Positions 9,000 through 17,707 are shown, numbered from the stretch's first letter. The stretch is 59,817 bases of DNA from Nocardioides sp. (GCF_030149505.1 NZ_JASBRN010000073.1:1-59817), one strand, 5' to 3'. Numbers and translations: made by a program. Notes: a model not told the origin generated them from the letters alone.

Positions 9000-9031
9000 C
9001 CGCGACCGCGACCGCGACCGCGACCGCGACC
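9000..9031. repeat. Hexamer microsatellite (CGCGAC)n
   Basis: Five consecutive CGCGAC units immediately before the first twin palindromic element, in the noncoding gap after the SPFH gene. Confidence 0.85.
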
Positions 9032-9035
9032 TGCA

Positions 9036-9123
9036 GGGATCCCCGGATATCAGGCCCTCCTGTCACATGTCAGGGGCTGCAACCCTCCCGAGGTGTCAGG
9101 AGAGCCTGATGTCCGGGGATCCC
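9036..9123. repeat. Palindromic element, copy A
   Basis: Outer 20-bp arms (9036-9055 and 9104-9123, core CCCCGGATATCAGGC and its near complement) match with one mismatch. A nested smaller inverted repeat (CTCCTGTCAC / GTGTCAGGAG) lies inside. Copy B is at 9358-9445. Confidence 0.85.
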
Positions 9124-9179
9124 GACACCCGCCCGGCCCGTGTGCTCGCCGAGCCAGCCGGCCCCGTCAGCCGGCCCCG

Positions 9180-9250
9180 TCAGCCGGCCCCCTCCGGCCA
9201 CCACGACAGCGACCGCCCGTGGCCGTGCGTCCAGGCGAGCCCGCGGCCGA
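9180..9250 (-). pseudogene. Duplicated, degraded 3' tail of the DUF2332 gene
   Basis: Read on the minus strand this encodes GRGLAWTHGHGRSLSWW and then a stop, the same residues that end the intact DUF2332 protein at 9484. Upstream of this match the homology stops. Together with the palindrome copies it shows that a block of palindrome plus gene tail was duplicated and the copy decayed. The following plus-strand stretch to 9350 reads as a short C-terminus-like peptide with no start and may be another gene fragment. Confidence 0.6.
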
Positions 9251-9357
9251 CGCGCAGCACTTCGCGGAGCCGTTGCCCGTCCCGCGGGGCGCGCCCGACG
9301 ACGTACGGCTGCTGGCCGCGCTGGGCCGCCGCGCCGCGAGGGCGGGCTGAGGTTGCA

Positions 9358-9445
9358 GGAATCCCCGGACATCAGGCTTTCCTGTCACTTGTCAGGGGTT
9401 GCAACCCTCCCGAACCGCGAGAAGAGCCTGATGTCCGGGGATTCC
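9358..9445. repeat. Palindromic element, copy B
   Basis: Perfect 20-bp inverted arms at 9358-9377 and 9426-9445 (outer bases GGAATCCCCGGACATC). Its inside closely matches copy A. It lies 38 bp past the 3' end of the DUF2332 gene, where it could also end transcription. The 8942-9483 gap holds these repeats and gene fragments and no intact gene. Confidence 0.88.
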
Positions 9446-9483
9446 GACGCCCGGCGGCCCCGCACCCGCCAGCGCCCGTCGGC

Positions 9484-10491
9484 TCAGACCGGGGCGGCGT
9501 CCCACCACGACAGCGACCGTCCGTGCCCGTGGGTCCAGGCCAGCCCTCGTCCGTCGAGGGCGAGGACGAAGCGGCCGACGGGCGGGGTGCCGAGCGCCCC
9601 GACGGTGCCGGCCAGCACCCGCGGCAGCACCCGAGGCGACTCGTTGCTGACCCAGCGGCAGGTGCCGGCGGCCACCCGCTCGAGCATGGCGTCGTGGAAG
9701 GTCTCGCGGTCCGGCTCCTCGAGGTAGGCGACGACAGCGCTGTGCTGGACCACCACGCGCCCATGCCGGCCCGCTTCCTCGAGCAGGGGGTCGAGGTCGG
9801 TGCGGAGGTCGCCGCGCACGAGGTGCGGCGGGGCGGCCCGGGCCACCTCGATCGCCCGCCGCAGCTGGGCCCGACGGTCCTCGTGCTCGGGCCAGACCAG
9901 CGTCTCGAGCCACCGGGCGGTGTCGTCGTCGGTGACGTCGAGCGGGTGGAGGTCCAGGCCGCCGCGCCAAGCGACCTGGGGCAGCCGGTCGGGCAGCGGT
10001 GCGGGCCCCTCCACCGCGCACGCCAGGACCGGGGCGTCGGGCGCGCCCACCCGCACCTCCCCGTGCGGCGTCGCGTAGCGGTAGGCCCACCGGTCGGGGT
10101 GCAGCGTCAGCCCTCCGCTCGCGCCGACCTCGACGAGCGCGATCGGCCCGTCCTCGGCAGCGATCCGGGCCAGCACCGGCAGCAGGGTCGCCAGCCGCCC
10201 GGCCTCGTTGGTCTGGGTGGCGCGCGTCAGGATCGTGGCGCGCACCGTCCCGTCGTCGTCGAGCAGCAGCCGGCGCAGGTCGGCGTACGCCGCCGTGGGC
10301 GCCAGCCCGTGCCAGCGCGCGGCGGCGTACACCAGGTTGGGCTGCTGCTTGAGGACCGGCAGCCCCCCCAGCCAGGCCAGGACCTCCTCGTCCTCGGCGA
10401 CCGCGCGCGACCACCCGGCCAGCGTCGGGGAGTCGGCCGCCTGCTCGGCGAACCCGAGGTAGGTCTCGCGGGTGCCGCCGAAGAGGTCCAC
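9484..10491 (-). CDS. DUF2332 family protein
   Basis: 335 residues, no assigned function. It contains ALVEVGASGGLTLHPDRWAY, a glycine-rich strand-loop resembling a nucleotide or SAM-binding turn, and VVVQHSAVVAYL near the C-terminus, both typical of this actinobacterial and proteobacterial family. The GTG start at 10491 lies 16 bp after the aldehyde dehydrogenase stop on the same strand, so the two are probably co-transcribed. A methyltransferase-like fold is possible but unproven. A degraded copy of its tail lies just downstream. Confidence 0.78.
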   Translation of the reverse strand: MDLFGGTRETYLGFAEQAADSPTLAGWSRAVAEDEEVLAWLGGLPVLKQQPNLVYAAARWHGLAPTAAYADLRRLLLDDDGTVRATILTRATQTNEAGRLATLLPVLARIAAEDGPIALVEVGASGGLTLHPDRWAYRYATPHGEVRVGAPDAPVLACAVEGPAPLPDRLPQVAWRGGLDLHPLDVTDDDTARWLETLVWPEHEDRRAQLRRAIEVARAAPPHLVRGDLRTDLDPLLEEAGRHGRVVVQHSAVVAYLEEPDRETFHDAMLERVAAGTCRWVSNESPRVLPRVLAGTVGALGTPPVGRFVLALDGRGLAWTHGHGRSLSWWDAAPV

Positions 10492-10507
10492 GCCTGCCCG
10501 CCGCGCG

Positions 10508-11983
10508 TCAGACCGGCAGGGCGACGTACGTCGTCTCGAGGTACTCCTCGATGCCCTCGAAGCCACCCTCCCGCCCGAACCCGGACGCCTTCACGCCGCC
10601 GAAGGGGGCTGCGGGGTTCGAGATCAGCCCGGTGTTGATGCCGACCATGCCGTAGTCGAGCCGCTCGGCCATCCGGATGGTCCGGGACAGGTCGCGGGTG
10701 TAGACGTAGGAGGCCAGGCCGTACTCCGTGGCGTTGGCGCGCTCGACCGCCTCGTCCTCGGTGCGGAACGTCGTGATCGGCGCGACCGGTCCGAAGACCT
10801 CCTCGGCGTTGATCGCGGAGTCGGCCGGGACGTCGACCAGGACCGTCGGCGGGTAGAAGAAGCCGGGCCCGTCGGGCACCGTGCCGCCGACCAGGACGCG
10901 CGCCCCGTCGTGCACGGCGTCGGTGACCAGCTGGGAGACCGACTCCACGGCCTTCTCCTCGATCAGCGGGCCGACGTCGACGCCCTCGTCCTGGCCGCGG
11001 CCGACGGTCAGCGCGCCCATCCGGGCGGCGAGCTTCTCGGCGAACTCCTCGGCCACGTCGGCGTGCACGAGGAAGCGGTTGGCCGCGGTGCAGGCCTCGC
11101 CCATGTTGCGCATCTTCGCGACCATCGCGCCGTCCACGGCGGCGTCGACGTCGGCGTCCTCGAAGACCAGGAACGGCGCGTTGCCGCCGAGCTCCATGCT
11201 GACCCGCTGCAGCTGGTCGGCCGACTGCCGCACCAGCGTGCGGCCCACGGCGGTGGAGCCGGTGAAGGAGACCTTGCGCAGCCGGTCGTCGGCCTGCAAC
11301 GCCTCGCTCATCTCCTTGGCGCGGGTGGTCGGGACGACGTTGAGCACGCCGTCGGGCAGTCCGGCCTCGGTGAGGATCGCGGTGAGCGCGAGCATCGTCA
11401 GCGGCGTCTGGTGCGCCGGCTTGACCACCATGGTGCAGCCGGCCGCGACGGCCGGGCCGATCTTGCGGGTCCCCATCGCGAGCGGGAAGTTCCAGGGGGT
11501 GACGAAGAAGCACGGACCCACCGGCTTCTTGATCGTGAGCAGCCGCGAGCCACCGGCCGGTGCCTGCATCCAGCGGCCGTGGATGCGCACCGCCTCCTCG
11601 GAGAACCAGCGGAAGAACTCGTTGCCGTAGGCCACCTCGCCCTTGGCCTCGGCCACGGCTTTGCCCATCTCCAGGCTCATCAGCAGCGCGAGGTCCTCGG
11701 CGCGCTCCCGGATCAGCTCGAAGGCCCCGCGCAGGACCTCGCCGCGCTCGCGGGGCGGGGTCGCAGCCCACGCCGGCTGGGCGGCGACGGCGGCGTCCAG
11801 CGCCTCGACGGCGTCGGTGACCGACCCGTCGGCCACTCGCGTGAGCACCTGGCCGTCGGCCGGGTCGACCACCTCGAAGGTGTCCCCTCCCTCGGCGTCG
11901 CGCCACTCACCGGCCACCCAGAGGCGTCGGTGGCCGGCGGGAAGCAGGCGGTCGAGCACGGCAGATGTGTCTGGACCAGTCAT
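10508..11983 (-). CDS. gabD: NAD(P)-dependent succinate-semialdehyde dehydrogenase
   Basis: 491 residues, full length for the aldehyde dehydrogenase superfamily. Visible are the cofactor region TPWNFPLAM (162-170), the Lys of MVVKPA (188), FTGSTAVGR (240-248), the general base Glu265 in MELGGNAP and catalytic Cys298 in MGEACTAANR. The NFPLAM/GEACTAANR pattern favours succinate-semialdehyde dehydrogenase, which makes succinate in GABA breakdown, but other aldehydes are possible. ATG 11983 is used because upstream in-frame sequence shows no family similarity. No GABA transaminase is in view. Confidence 0.85.
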   Translation of the reverse strand: MTGPDTSAVLDRLLPAGHRRLWVAGEWRDAEGGDTFEVVDPADGQVLTRVADGSVTDAVEALDAAVAAQPAWAATPPRERGEVLRGAFELIRERAEDLALLMSLEMGKAVAEAKGEVAYGNEFFRWFSEEAVRIHGRWMQAPAGGSRLLTIKKPVGPCFFVTPWNFPLAMGTRKIGPAVAAGCTMVVKPAHQTPLTMLALTAILTEAGLPDGVLNVVPTTRAKEMSEALQADDRLRKVSFTGSTAVGRTLVRQSADQLQRVSMELGGNAPFLVFEDADVDAAVDGAMVAKMRNMGEACTAANRFLVHADVAEEFAEKLAARMGALTVGRGQDEGVDVGPLIEEKAVESVSQLVTDAVHDGARVLVGGTVPDGPGFFYPPTVLVDVPADSAINAEEVFGPVAPITTFRTEDEAVERANATEYGLASYVYTRDLSRTIRMAERLDYGMVGINTGLISNPAAPFGGVKASGFGREGGFEGIEEYLETTYVALPV

Positions 11984-12092
11984 GTCCGAATCCTGGCACT
12001 TCCGCCACTTCGCACCAATCCGCAACACGGGTGACGGGGTGGTGGCATGATTGGTGCTGTCGACTTCGGAGGGAGCACTCAGAAGACGGCTG

Positions 12093-12128
12093 TGAACCCC
12101 TTGCTGACCCCATGCGGCGAGGGGTTCA
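12093..12128. other. Orphan hairpin with C-rich arm
   Basis: Arms TGAACCCCTTGC (12093-12104) and GCGAGGGGTTCA (12117-12128) pair across 12 positions with one G-U. The loop carries ACCCCAT. It lies in the 11984-12314 gap upstream of the aldehyde dehydrogenase, not next to any gene end, so a small RNA or a regulatory leader is possible. No known riboswitch class was recognised. Confidence 0.5.
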
Positions 12129-12175
12129 TCTACGTCCGGCGGCCCGTCCCCCACGTCCCCCGCCCAACGCCGCCG

Positions 12176-12203
12176 CGAGGGGCCCGGTCCGCCGGGCCCC
12201 TCG
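12176..12203. terminator. Strong GC hairpin, terminator-like
   Basis: Perfect 12-bp arms (CGAGGGGCCCGG / CCGGGCCCCTCG) around a TCCG loop. There is no T-run, as is common for actinobacterial hairpins. It lies beyond the 3' end of the minus-strand penicillin-binding protein gene. Confidence 0.6.
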
Positions 12204-12228
12204 TCCGTCGTCCTGGTGGTCTCTCCCG

Positions 12229-12314
12229 GCGAGCGCAAGCGAGCCGTCGTCGAGACCCCGTGAGCTGACTGTGGTCGCCGACCACGGACAGGTGCGGCGG
12301 TCTCGACGACGCCC
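12229..12314. repeat. Long dispersed palindromic repeat, copy 2 (right arm truncated)
   Basis: Same core as copies 1 and 3 (GTGGTCGCCGACCAC, then GGTCTCGACGACGCCCTC). The right arm ends exactly at the stop codon of the penicillin-binding protein gene, so the outer part of the palindrome is missing. Confidence 0.8.
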
Positions 12315-14216
12315 TCAGCCCCGCGCCGCCCGCAGGAACTCCTCCAGCAGCGGGCCGGCGGTGCGTGACCCGGAGACCCCCTCGTCGACGTACACCGCGA
12401 CGGCGAGGTCGGAGCCGGCGGCCACCATCCAGGCGTGGGTGAGCACCTGCCCCTCCCGCTCGAACTCCGCGGTGCCGGTCTTGGCGATCAGCTCGGGGCC
12501 CGGCACGTCGAGCAGCCCGCGGCCGCTGCCGTCGGTGACCACGGCGCGCAGCATGGAGCGCAGCGCCGCGGCCTCGGCGCCGGTCAGAGGCGCGGCACCC
12601 TCGGGCGGGTCCGGGCGGTAGTCGCGCAGCAGCCACGGCACCACGGTGCGACCGGACTGCACGGAGGCCACCACCGTCGCCATCACCATCGGCGAGGCCA
12701 GCACGCGGCCCTGACCGATCAGCTCCGCGGCCGACTCGGTCTCGGTCTCCGGCTGCGGCACCTGGCCGAAGTACGCCGGGAAGCCGAGGTCCTGGTCCAG
12801 TCCGAGGCCCAGGGAGGCGGCGGCGTCGAAGAGCTCGGTGCCGCCGAGCTCGCCGCGCTCGGTGATGAAGGCGGTGTTGCACGACTGCGCGACCGCCTGG
12901 CGCAGCGTGATGCGACCGATCGCGGAGGCGGGGTAGTCGGAGTAGTTGCCGAACTGCCGCCCGTCGACCGTCGTCGTGGCCGGGCACTCGACCGCGCTGT
13001 CGGGCGAGAGCCCGGCGCGCAGCAGCGCGAGCGAGGAGACGGTCTTGAAGGTCGACCCGGGCGCCGCCTGCCCGTACGTCGCCAGGTTGGTGCCCCCCGT
13101 GCCGGGGCCGTTGGCCGCGGCCAGGATCGCGCCGGTCCCGGGGTCGATGGCCACGAGCGCGCTGGGCGGACCCACGGTGGCGAGCACCTGCTCGGCGGCC
13201 TGCTGCAGGTCCAGGTCGAGGCTCGTGCGCAGCGGCTCACCAGGGGTCGGCTCGGCCCGGAACACCTCGCGGGCCTCGCCACCCTCCTCGGCGGGCAGCA
13301 CGTCGACGCTGGCGCCGGGGGTGCCGCGCAGCCGGTCGTCGTAGCGCGCCTGCAGCCCGGAGGTGCCGGCGACGTCACCGGGTCGGTAGGTCTCCGGCGA
13401 CTCCTCGACCATCTCGGCGGTGACCGGTCCGACCGAGCCGAGGATCGGCGCGGCGAAGTCGCGGGTGGGGGCGAGCGCGAGCTCGCCAGGCACCGCGAGG
13501 GCGCCGGGGACCTCGTCGTAGCCCTGCGCGACGGCCGGCGGCACGTCGTCACGGCGGTAGGTGATGGCCTCGACGAACTGCGCCTCCCCGGCCGCCTCGA
13601 CCCGCTCGGCGAAGGCCTTCGCGTCGACGTCGAGCAGCGCCGCCAGGCGCCGGGCGCCCTCGACCGCGCGGGCCCGGCCGACCTGGCTGCGGTCGATGCC
13701 GAAGCGCACGACGGGCCGCTGGGTCACGACCGCGAGCCCGTCCGCGCCGAGGACGTCGCCGCGACGCGGGGCCAGGGTGACGAGGTCCAGCCGCTCGCCG
13801 TCGGCCAGGGAGGGCTCGACGACCGACGGCGCCCACACCACCGACCAGTCGTCGGCCACGCGCTCCAGCTCGGCGCTCGACTCGTAGGTCCACTCCACGC
13901 CCTCGCCGCCGGTCACCACCGACCAGGACCACGACAGCGTGGCGGTCGCGGTGTCGCCGGACTCCTCCAGGTCGATCACCCCGACCTGCGGCGCCACGCC
14001 GCCCATCCCCTCGACGATCGCGGCGCGCTCCTCCTCGGCGCGCTCGGCGCCGCCGACCGGGGCGCCGGTGAGGTCCTGCGCGGTCAGCGCCTCCGCCAGC
14101 TCCCGGGCGGTCGGCTCCGGGTCGGGGCCGGCGACGGCCTCCTGGACCTCGGTGCAGCCGGCGAGGAGCAGGAGCGCGGTCGCCAGCGGCAGGGCGAGGG
14201 TCCGAGAGCGCGGCAT
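12315..14216 (-). CDS. Class B penicillin-binding protein, lipoprotein with MecA-N-like domain
   Basis: 633 residues. A lipobox LLAGC puts the mature N-terminus at Cys21, so the protein is anchored on the outer membrane face. An NTF2/MecA-N-like domain (about 33-145) and a dimerisation region precede the transpeptidase, which has all three motifs: S388-T-F-K391, S445-C-N447 and K579-T-G581. It should cross-link peptidoglycan. The architecture resembles M. tuberculosis Rv2864c. Possible low beta-lactam affinity is only suggested by the MecA-N domain. Its 3' end abuts a dispersed palindrome. Confidence 0.88.
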   Translation of the reverse strand: MPRSRTLALPLATALLLLAGCTEVQEAVAGPDPEPTARELAEALTAQDLTGAPVGGAERAEEERAAIVEGMGGVAPQVGVIDLEESGDTATATLSWSWSVVTGGEGVEWTYESSAELERVADDWSVVWAPSVVEPSLADGERLDLVTLAPRRGDVLGADGLAVVTQRPVVRFGIDRSQVGRARAVEGARRLAALLDVDAKAFAERVEAAGEAQFVEAITYRRDDVPPAVAQGYDEVPGALAVPGELALAPTRDFAAPILGSVGPVTAEMVEESPETYRPGDVAGTSGLQARYDDRLRGTPGASVDVLPAEEGGEAREVFRAEPTPGEPLRTSLDLDLQQAAEQVLATVGPPSALVAIDPGTGAILAAANGPGTGGTNLATYGQAAPGSTFKTVSSLALLRAGLSPDSAVECPATTTVDGRQFGNYSDYPASAIGRITLRQAVAQSCNTAFITERGELGGTELFDAAASLGLGLDQDLGFPAYFGQVPQPETETESAAELIGQGRVLASPMVMATVVASVQSGRTVVPWLLRDYRPDPPEGAAPLTGAEAAALRSMLRAVVTDGSGRGLLDVPGPELIAKTGTAEFEREGQVLTHAWMVAAGSDLAVAVYVDEGVSGSRTAGPLLEEFLRAARG

Positions 14217-14256
14217 GCCGCGGTTCTACCAGCCCCCGTCGACACCGTGATGCCCC

Positions 14257-14733
14257 TCACCGGTCACCCGGGACCTCGACAGCCTCCGCCACCCCGGCCG
14301 GCTCGGCGCTGCGGCCGTCGAAGGGCCCCGGGGCGGTCCCGTCCACCAGGTCGGCCACGGCCGCGGCGAAGCGCGGGCAGGTCGCGATGTCGTGCGCCCG
14401 GCAGCGCAGCGCGTGCTCGGTCATCTCCCGGTGCAGGGCCATCTCCGCCGTACGTCGGTCGAGCTCGGCGAGGTGGGCCTGCAGCACCCGGTGCCGGTCG
14501 GGGGCGTCGGCGTCCAGCAGCACGGCGACCTGCTCCAGGCTCATGCCGGCCGCCTTGCTCCGGACGACGACGGCCACCCGGTAGACCTCCTTCTCGCCGT
14601 AGACCCGCCGCCCGGCTCCGTCCCGGTCCGGGCGCAGCAGCCCGACGTCCTCCCAGTGCCGCAGCACGTGGGTGGCCAGGCCGAAGCGCGCGGCGAGCTC
14701 ACCGACACTCCAGCGCCGCTCACTTGACTTCAT
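14257..14733 (-). CDS. MerR family transcriptional regulator
   Basis: 158 residues. The winged-helix region starts at once (WSVGELAARFGLATHVLRHWE, about 8-28) and continues with GRRVYGEKEVYRVAVVVRSKAAGMSLEQVAVLL. The C-terminal part has two Cys (RCRAHDIATCPRF) that could sense redox state or metal. It is divergent from a flavin reductase, with a 24-bp perfect palindrome over its own start codon, which points to autoregulation and control of the reductase. Confidence 0.85.
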   Translation of the reverse strand: MKSSERRWSVGELAARFGLATHVLRHWEDVGLLRPDRDGAGRRVYGEKEVYRVAVVVRSKAAGMSLEQVAVLLDADAPDRHRVLQAHLAELDRRTAEMALHREMTEHALRCRAHDIATCPRFAAAVADLVDGTAPGPFDGRSAEPAGVAEAVEVPGDR

Positions 14734-14748
14734 GTCGACATGAAGTCA
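14725..14748. promoter_or_regulatory. 24-bp perfect palindrome, MerR operator
   Basis: TGACTTCATGTC followed by its exact complement GACATGAAGTCA. It covers the MerR start codon (14731-14733), so binding there would block MerR expression and sit about 45 bp before the divergent reductase start. Confidence 0.75.
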
Positions 14749-14792
14749 CAGGCTTCTGACCAGCACAAGTCCCACTTCTCGCAGGAGCAGTC

Positions 14793-15692
14793 ATGACCGA
14801 CCACGCCTACAGCACGGACTACGACGCAATCGTCATCGGCGGCGGACCCGCCGGCCTCCAGGCCACCCTCACCCTCGCCCGGGTCCACCGCCGGGTGCTC
14901 ATGCTCGACTCGGGTCGCTACCGCAACGACCCGGCGAGCCACATGCACAACGTCGTCGCCCACGACGGCACCCCGCCCGCGGACTTCCGGAAGCTCGCGC
15001 GCGAGCAGGTGGCGGCGTACCCCACCGCGACGACCTGGGAGGACACCGTCGTCGCGGTCCGCCCCGAGGGCGAGGGGTACGCCGTCGAGCTGGACGACCC
15101 GGACGGCACCGTCCTCACCGCTCGCGGGCTGGTGCTCGCGACCGGGGTGCGCGACGTGCTGCCGGCGGTCCCCGGGCTGGCGGAGCTGTGGGGCGACCGG
15201 GTGGTGCACTGCCCGTTCTGCCACGGCCACGAGTTCGCGGGGCAGCCCGTCGCAGTCCTGGGGACGGTCCCCGCGGGCCACCTGCCGGCGATCCTGGCCC
15301 CGGTCGTGTCGCACACGACCGTGCTCACCGACGGGGCTGCCCCCGTTCCGACCGCGGCCAGCACGACCCGCACCGAGCGCGTGACCGGGCTGCACCCCTC
15401 CGGCACCGGCGTGCGCGTCACCTTCGTGACCGGGCCCGACCTCGAGGTCGCGGGCGTCTACGTCTCCACGACCCTGGAGCAGACGACCCCGTTCGCGGAG
15501 CAGCTGGGGCTGCGGACCCTGCCCAGCGGCTGCGTCGAGGTCGACGTCATGGGCCGCACGTCGCTGCCACGGGCCCACGCGGCCGGCGACATGGCGCACG
15601 TCGCGGCCCTGCCGATGCCGATGTCCTCGGTCATCAGCGCGGCCGCCTCCGGCGCGATGGCGGCCGGGTCCTTGGTGGCCGCCCTGCTCTGA
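14793..15692 (+). CDS. FAD-dependent NAD(P)-disulfide oxidoreductase, thioredoxin reductase-like
   Basis: 299 residues. FAD motif GGGPAG (16-21), CxxC Cys140-Pro-Phe-Cys143 in VHCPFCHGHE, and a C-terminal FAD contact HAAGDMAHVA. The usual second GxGxxG motif for NADPH is reduced to VLGTVPAGHL, which is unusual for a true thioredoxin reductase; proteins of this kind often act on small disulfides or unknown partners. ATG 14793 has AGGAG 5 nt upstream. No thioredoxin gene is adjacent; control by the divergent MerR protein is likely. Confidence 0.83.
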   Translation: MTDHAYSTDYDAIVIGGGPAGLQATLTLARVHRRVLMLDSGRYRNDPASHMHNVVAHDGTPPADFRKLAREQVAAYPTATTWEDTVVAVRPEGEGYAVELDDPDGTVLTARGLVLATGVRDVLPAVPGLAELWGDRVVHCPFCHGHEFAGQPVAVLGTVPAGHLPAILAPVVSHTTVLTDGAAPVPTAASTTRTERVTGLHPSGTGVRVTFVTGPDLEVAGVYVSTTLEQTTPFAEQLGLRTLPSGCVEVDVMGRTSLPRAHAAGDMAHVAALPMPMSSVISAAASGAMAAGSLVAALL

Positions 15693-15723
15693 GGCCGGCG
15701 CTCGCTCAGCGACACCCTGGGCG

Positions 15724-15844
15724 GGTCGAGCAGGCGAGCGTCAGCGAGCCGTCGTAGAGACCGCGTGAGCTGCATGTGGTCGCCGACCACGGACAGGTGC
15801 TGCGGTCTCGACGACGCCCTCGCTGGCGCTCGGGCTGCTCGACC
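15724..15844. repeat. Long dispersed palindromic repeat, copy 3
   Basis: Arms GGTCGAGCAGGCGAGCG and CGCTCGGGCTGCTCGACC with the same core as copy 1. It lies between the convergent flavin reductase and DEAD-box genes, where it may work as a two-way terminator. Confidence 0.85.
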
Positions 15845-15868
15845 AACGGGGGACGGGCGCGGCCTCGA

Positions 15869-17707
15869 TCAGCCCTTGTGGCGGGGCTTCTTCGACGGCT
15901 TGTCGTCGCCCCACGTGGTGACCTCGGGACCACGGTCCTCGCGGGCGCGGCGCGGTCCCGAGCCGCCACGCGGACCCGAGCTGCTGCGCGGCCGCGGACC
16001 GTTGTCGGGGGACAGCTCGATCAGCTTGCCGGAGATGCGGGTGTCGGCCAGCGCGGCGTACGTCGCCGACGGCAGGTCCGCGGGCAGCTCGACGAGGGAG
16101 AAGTCGGGCTTGATCAGGATCTTGCCGAAGTCCTTGCGGTTGAGGCCGCCCTCGTTGGCGAGCGCGCCGACGATCTGGCGGGGCTCGACCTTGTGCCGCT
16201 TGCCGACGTTGATGCGGTACATCGCCATCGGGGTGTCGCCGTTGCGGGAGCGGGCCGGGCGGGCGGGACGCTCCCTGTCGTCGCGGTCGCCGGGGGTGAC
16301 CCGGGGGGTGCGGACCTTGTCGGCCGCGGGGTCCAGCAGCAGCGGCGTGTCGCCCTGCGCGACCACGGCGAGCGCCGCGGCGACGTCGGCCTCGGGCACG
16401 TCGTGGTTGCGGACGTAGTGGGCGACGATGTCGCGGAAGCCGGCGATCCGGTCGGTCTGCTCCAGCGCCGCGGTGATCTGGTCGTCGAAGCGGGTCAGGC
16501 GGGTGCTGTTGACGTCCTCGACGCTGGGCAGCGTCATCTCGGCCAGCGGCTGCTTCGTGGCCTTCTCGATGTGGCGCAGCAGGTAGCGCTCGCGGGGGGT
16601 GACGAAGGAGATCGCGTCGCCGCTGCGACCGGCGCGGCCGGTGCGGCCGATCCGGTGGACGTAGGACTCGGTGTCGGTGGGGATGTCGTAGTTGACGACG
16701 TGGCTGATCCGCTCGACGTCGAGGCCGCGGGCGGCGACGTCGGTGGCGACCAGGATGTCGAGCTTGGCGTCCTTGAGCTGCTGCACGGTGCGCTCGCGCA
16801 CGTTCTGCGGGACGTCGCCGTTGATGGCAGCGGCGGTGAATCCCCGGGCCCGCAGCTTCTCCGCCAGCGCCTCGGTCTCGCTCTTGGTGCGGACGAAGAC
16901 GATCATCCCCTCGAAGTTCTCGACCTCGAGGATGCGGGTGAGGGCGTCGACCTTCTGCGGGTAGCTGCAGATGAGGTAGCGCTGGGTGATGTTGCTGGCC
17001 GTGGCCGTCTTGTTCTTGACGGTGATCTCGGCCGGGTCGGTGAGGTACTGCTTGCTCAGCCGGCGGATCTGCGCGGGCATGGTCGCGGAGAAGAGCGCGA
17101 CCTGCTTGGTGTCGGGGGTGTCGGCCAGGATCGTCTCGACGTCCTCGGCGAAGCCCATGTTCAGCATCTCGTCGGCCTCGTCGAGCACCAGGAAGCGCAG
17201 CTCGGTGAGGTCGAGGGTGCCCTTCTCGAGGTGGTCCATGATCCGGCCGGGGGTGCCGACGACCACGTGGACGCCGCGGCGCAGGGCCGAGAGCTGCACG
17301 CCGTACCCCTGGCCGCCGTAGACCGGCAGCACGTGGACGCCCCGCAGGTGCGCGGCGTAGCGCTCGAAGGCCTCGCACACCTGGAGCGCGAGCTCGCGGG
17401 TGGGGGCCAGCACGAGCGCCTGCGGCGACTTCTGGGAGACGTCGAGGTTGGAGAGGATCGGCAGCGCGAAGGCAGCGGTCTTGCCGGTGCCGGTCTGCGC
17501 CAGGCCCACGACGTCGCGGCCACCGAGCAGGGTCGGGATGGTCGCCGCCTGGATCGCCGAGGGCGTCTCGTAGCCGACGTCGCGCAGCGCCTTGAGCACG
17601 GGCGCGGAGAGTCCGAGGTCCTCGAAGGTCACCGGCGCCTCGGTCTGGGCGCTGCCGCTGTCGTCGGTGGTGGTGCTGCCATCGGGGATGCCTGTTGCCT
17701 CGCTCAC
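15869..17707 (-). CDS. deaD: DEAD-box RNA helicase with DbpA-type RNA-binding domain
   Basis: 612 residues. Order: Q motif (Phe28 to Gln53), Walker A AQTGTGKT (70-77), PTRELA, DEAD in FLVLDEADEML, SAT, ARGLDV and HRIGRTGR, then a DbpA/CsdA-like RNA-binding domain (YRINVGKRHKVEPRQIVGALANE) and an Arg/Gly/Ser-rich basic tail. Unwinds RNA in ribosome assembly or mRNA decay, typically in the cold. GTG 17707 is preceded by TACCGT at 17719-17714 with 6 nt between, so the transcript is probably leaderless. Confidence 0.92.
   Translation of the reverse strand: MSEATGIPDGSTTTDDSGSAQTEAPVTFEDLGLSAPVLKALRDVGYETPSAIQAATIPTLLGGRDVVGLAQTGTGKTAAFALPILSNLDVSQKSPQALVLAPTRELALQVCEAFERYAAHLRGVHVLPVYGGQGYGVQLSALRRGVHVVVGTPGRIMDHLEKGTLDLTELRFLVLDEADEMLNMGFAEDVETILADTPDTKQVALFSATMPAQIRRLSKQYLTDPAEITVKNKTATASNITQRYLICSYPQKVDALTRILEVENFEGMIVFVRTKSETEALAEKLRARGFTAAAINGDVPQNVRERTVQQLKDAKLDILVATDVAARGLDVERISHVVNYDIPTDTESYVHRIGRTGRAGRSGDAISFVTPRERYLLRHIEKATKQPLAEMTLPSVEDVNSTRLTRFDDQITAALEQTDRIAGFRDIVAHYVRNHDVPEADVAAALAVVAQGDTPLLLDPAADKVRTPRVTPGDRDDRERPARPARSRNGDTPMAMYRINVGKRHKVEPRQIVGALANEGGLNRKDFGKILIKPDFSLVELPADLPSATYAALADTRISGKLIELSPDNGPRPRSSSGPRGGSGPRRAREDRGPEVTTWGDDKPSKKPRHKG

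Noticed and set aside
12047..12268. Plus-strand ORF in the gap before the penicillin-binding protein
   Set aside because: Covers the orphan hairpin and a repeat; low-complexity translation, no RBS.
14257..15692. Mercury or copper function for the first MerR/reductase pair
   Set aside because: The reductase lacks the C-terminal Cys pair of MerA, and the regulator's Cys spacing differs from metal sensors.
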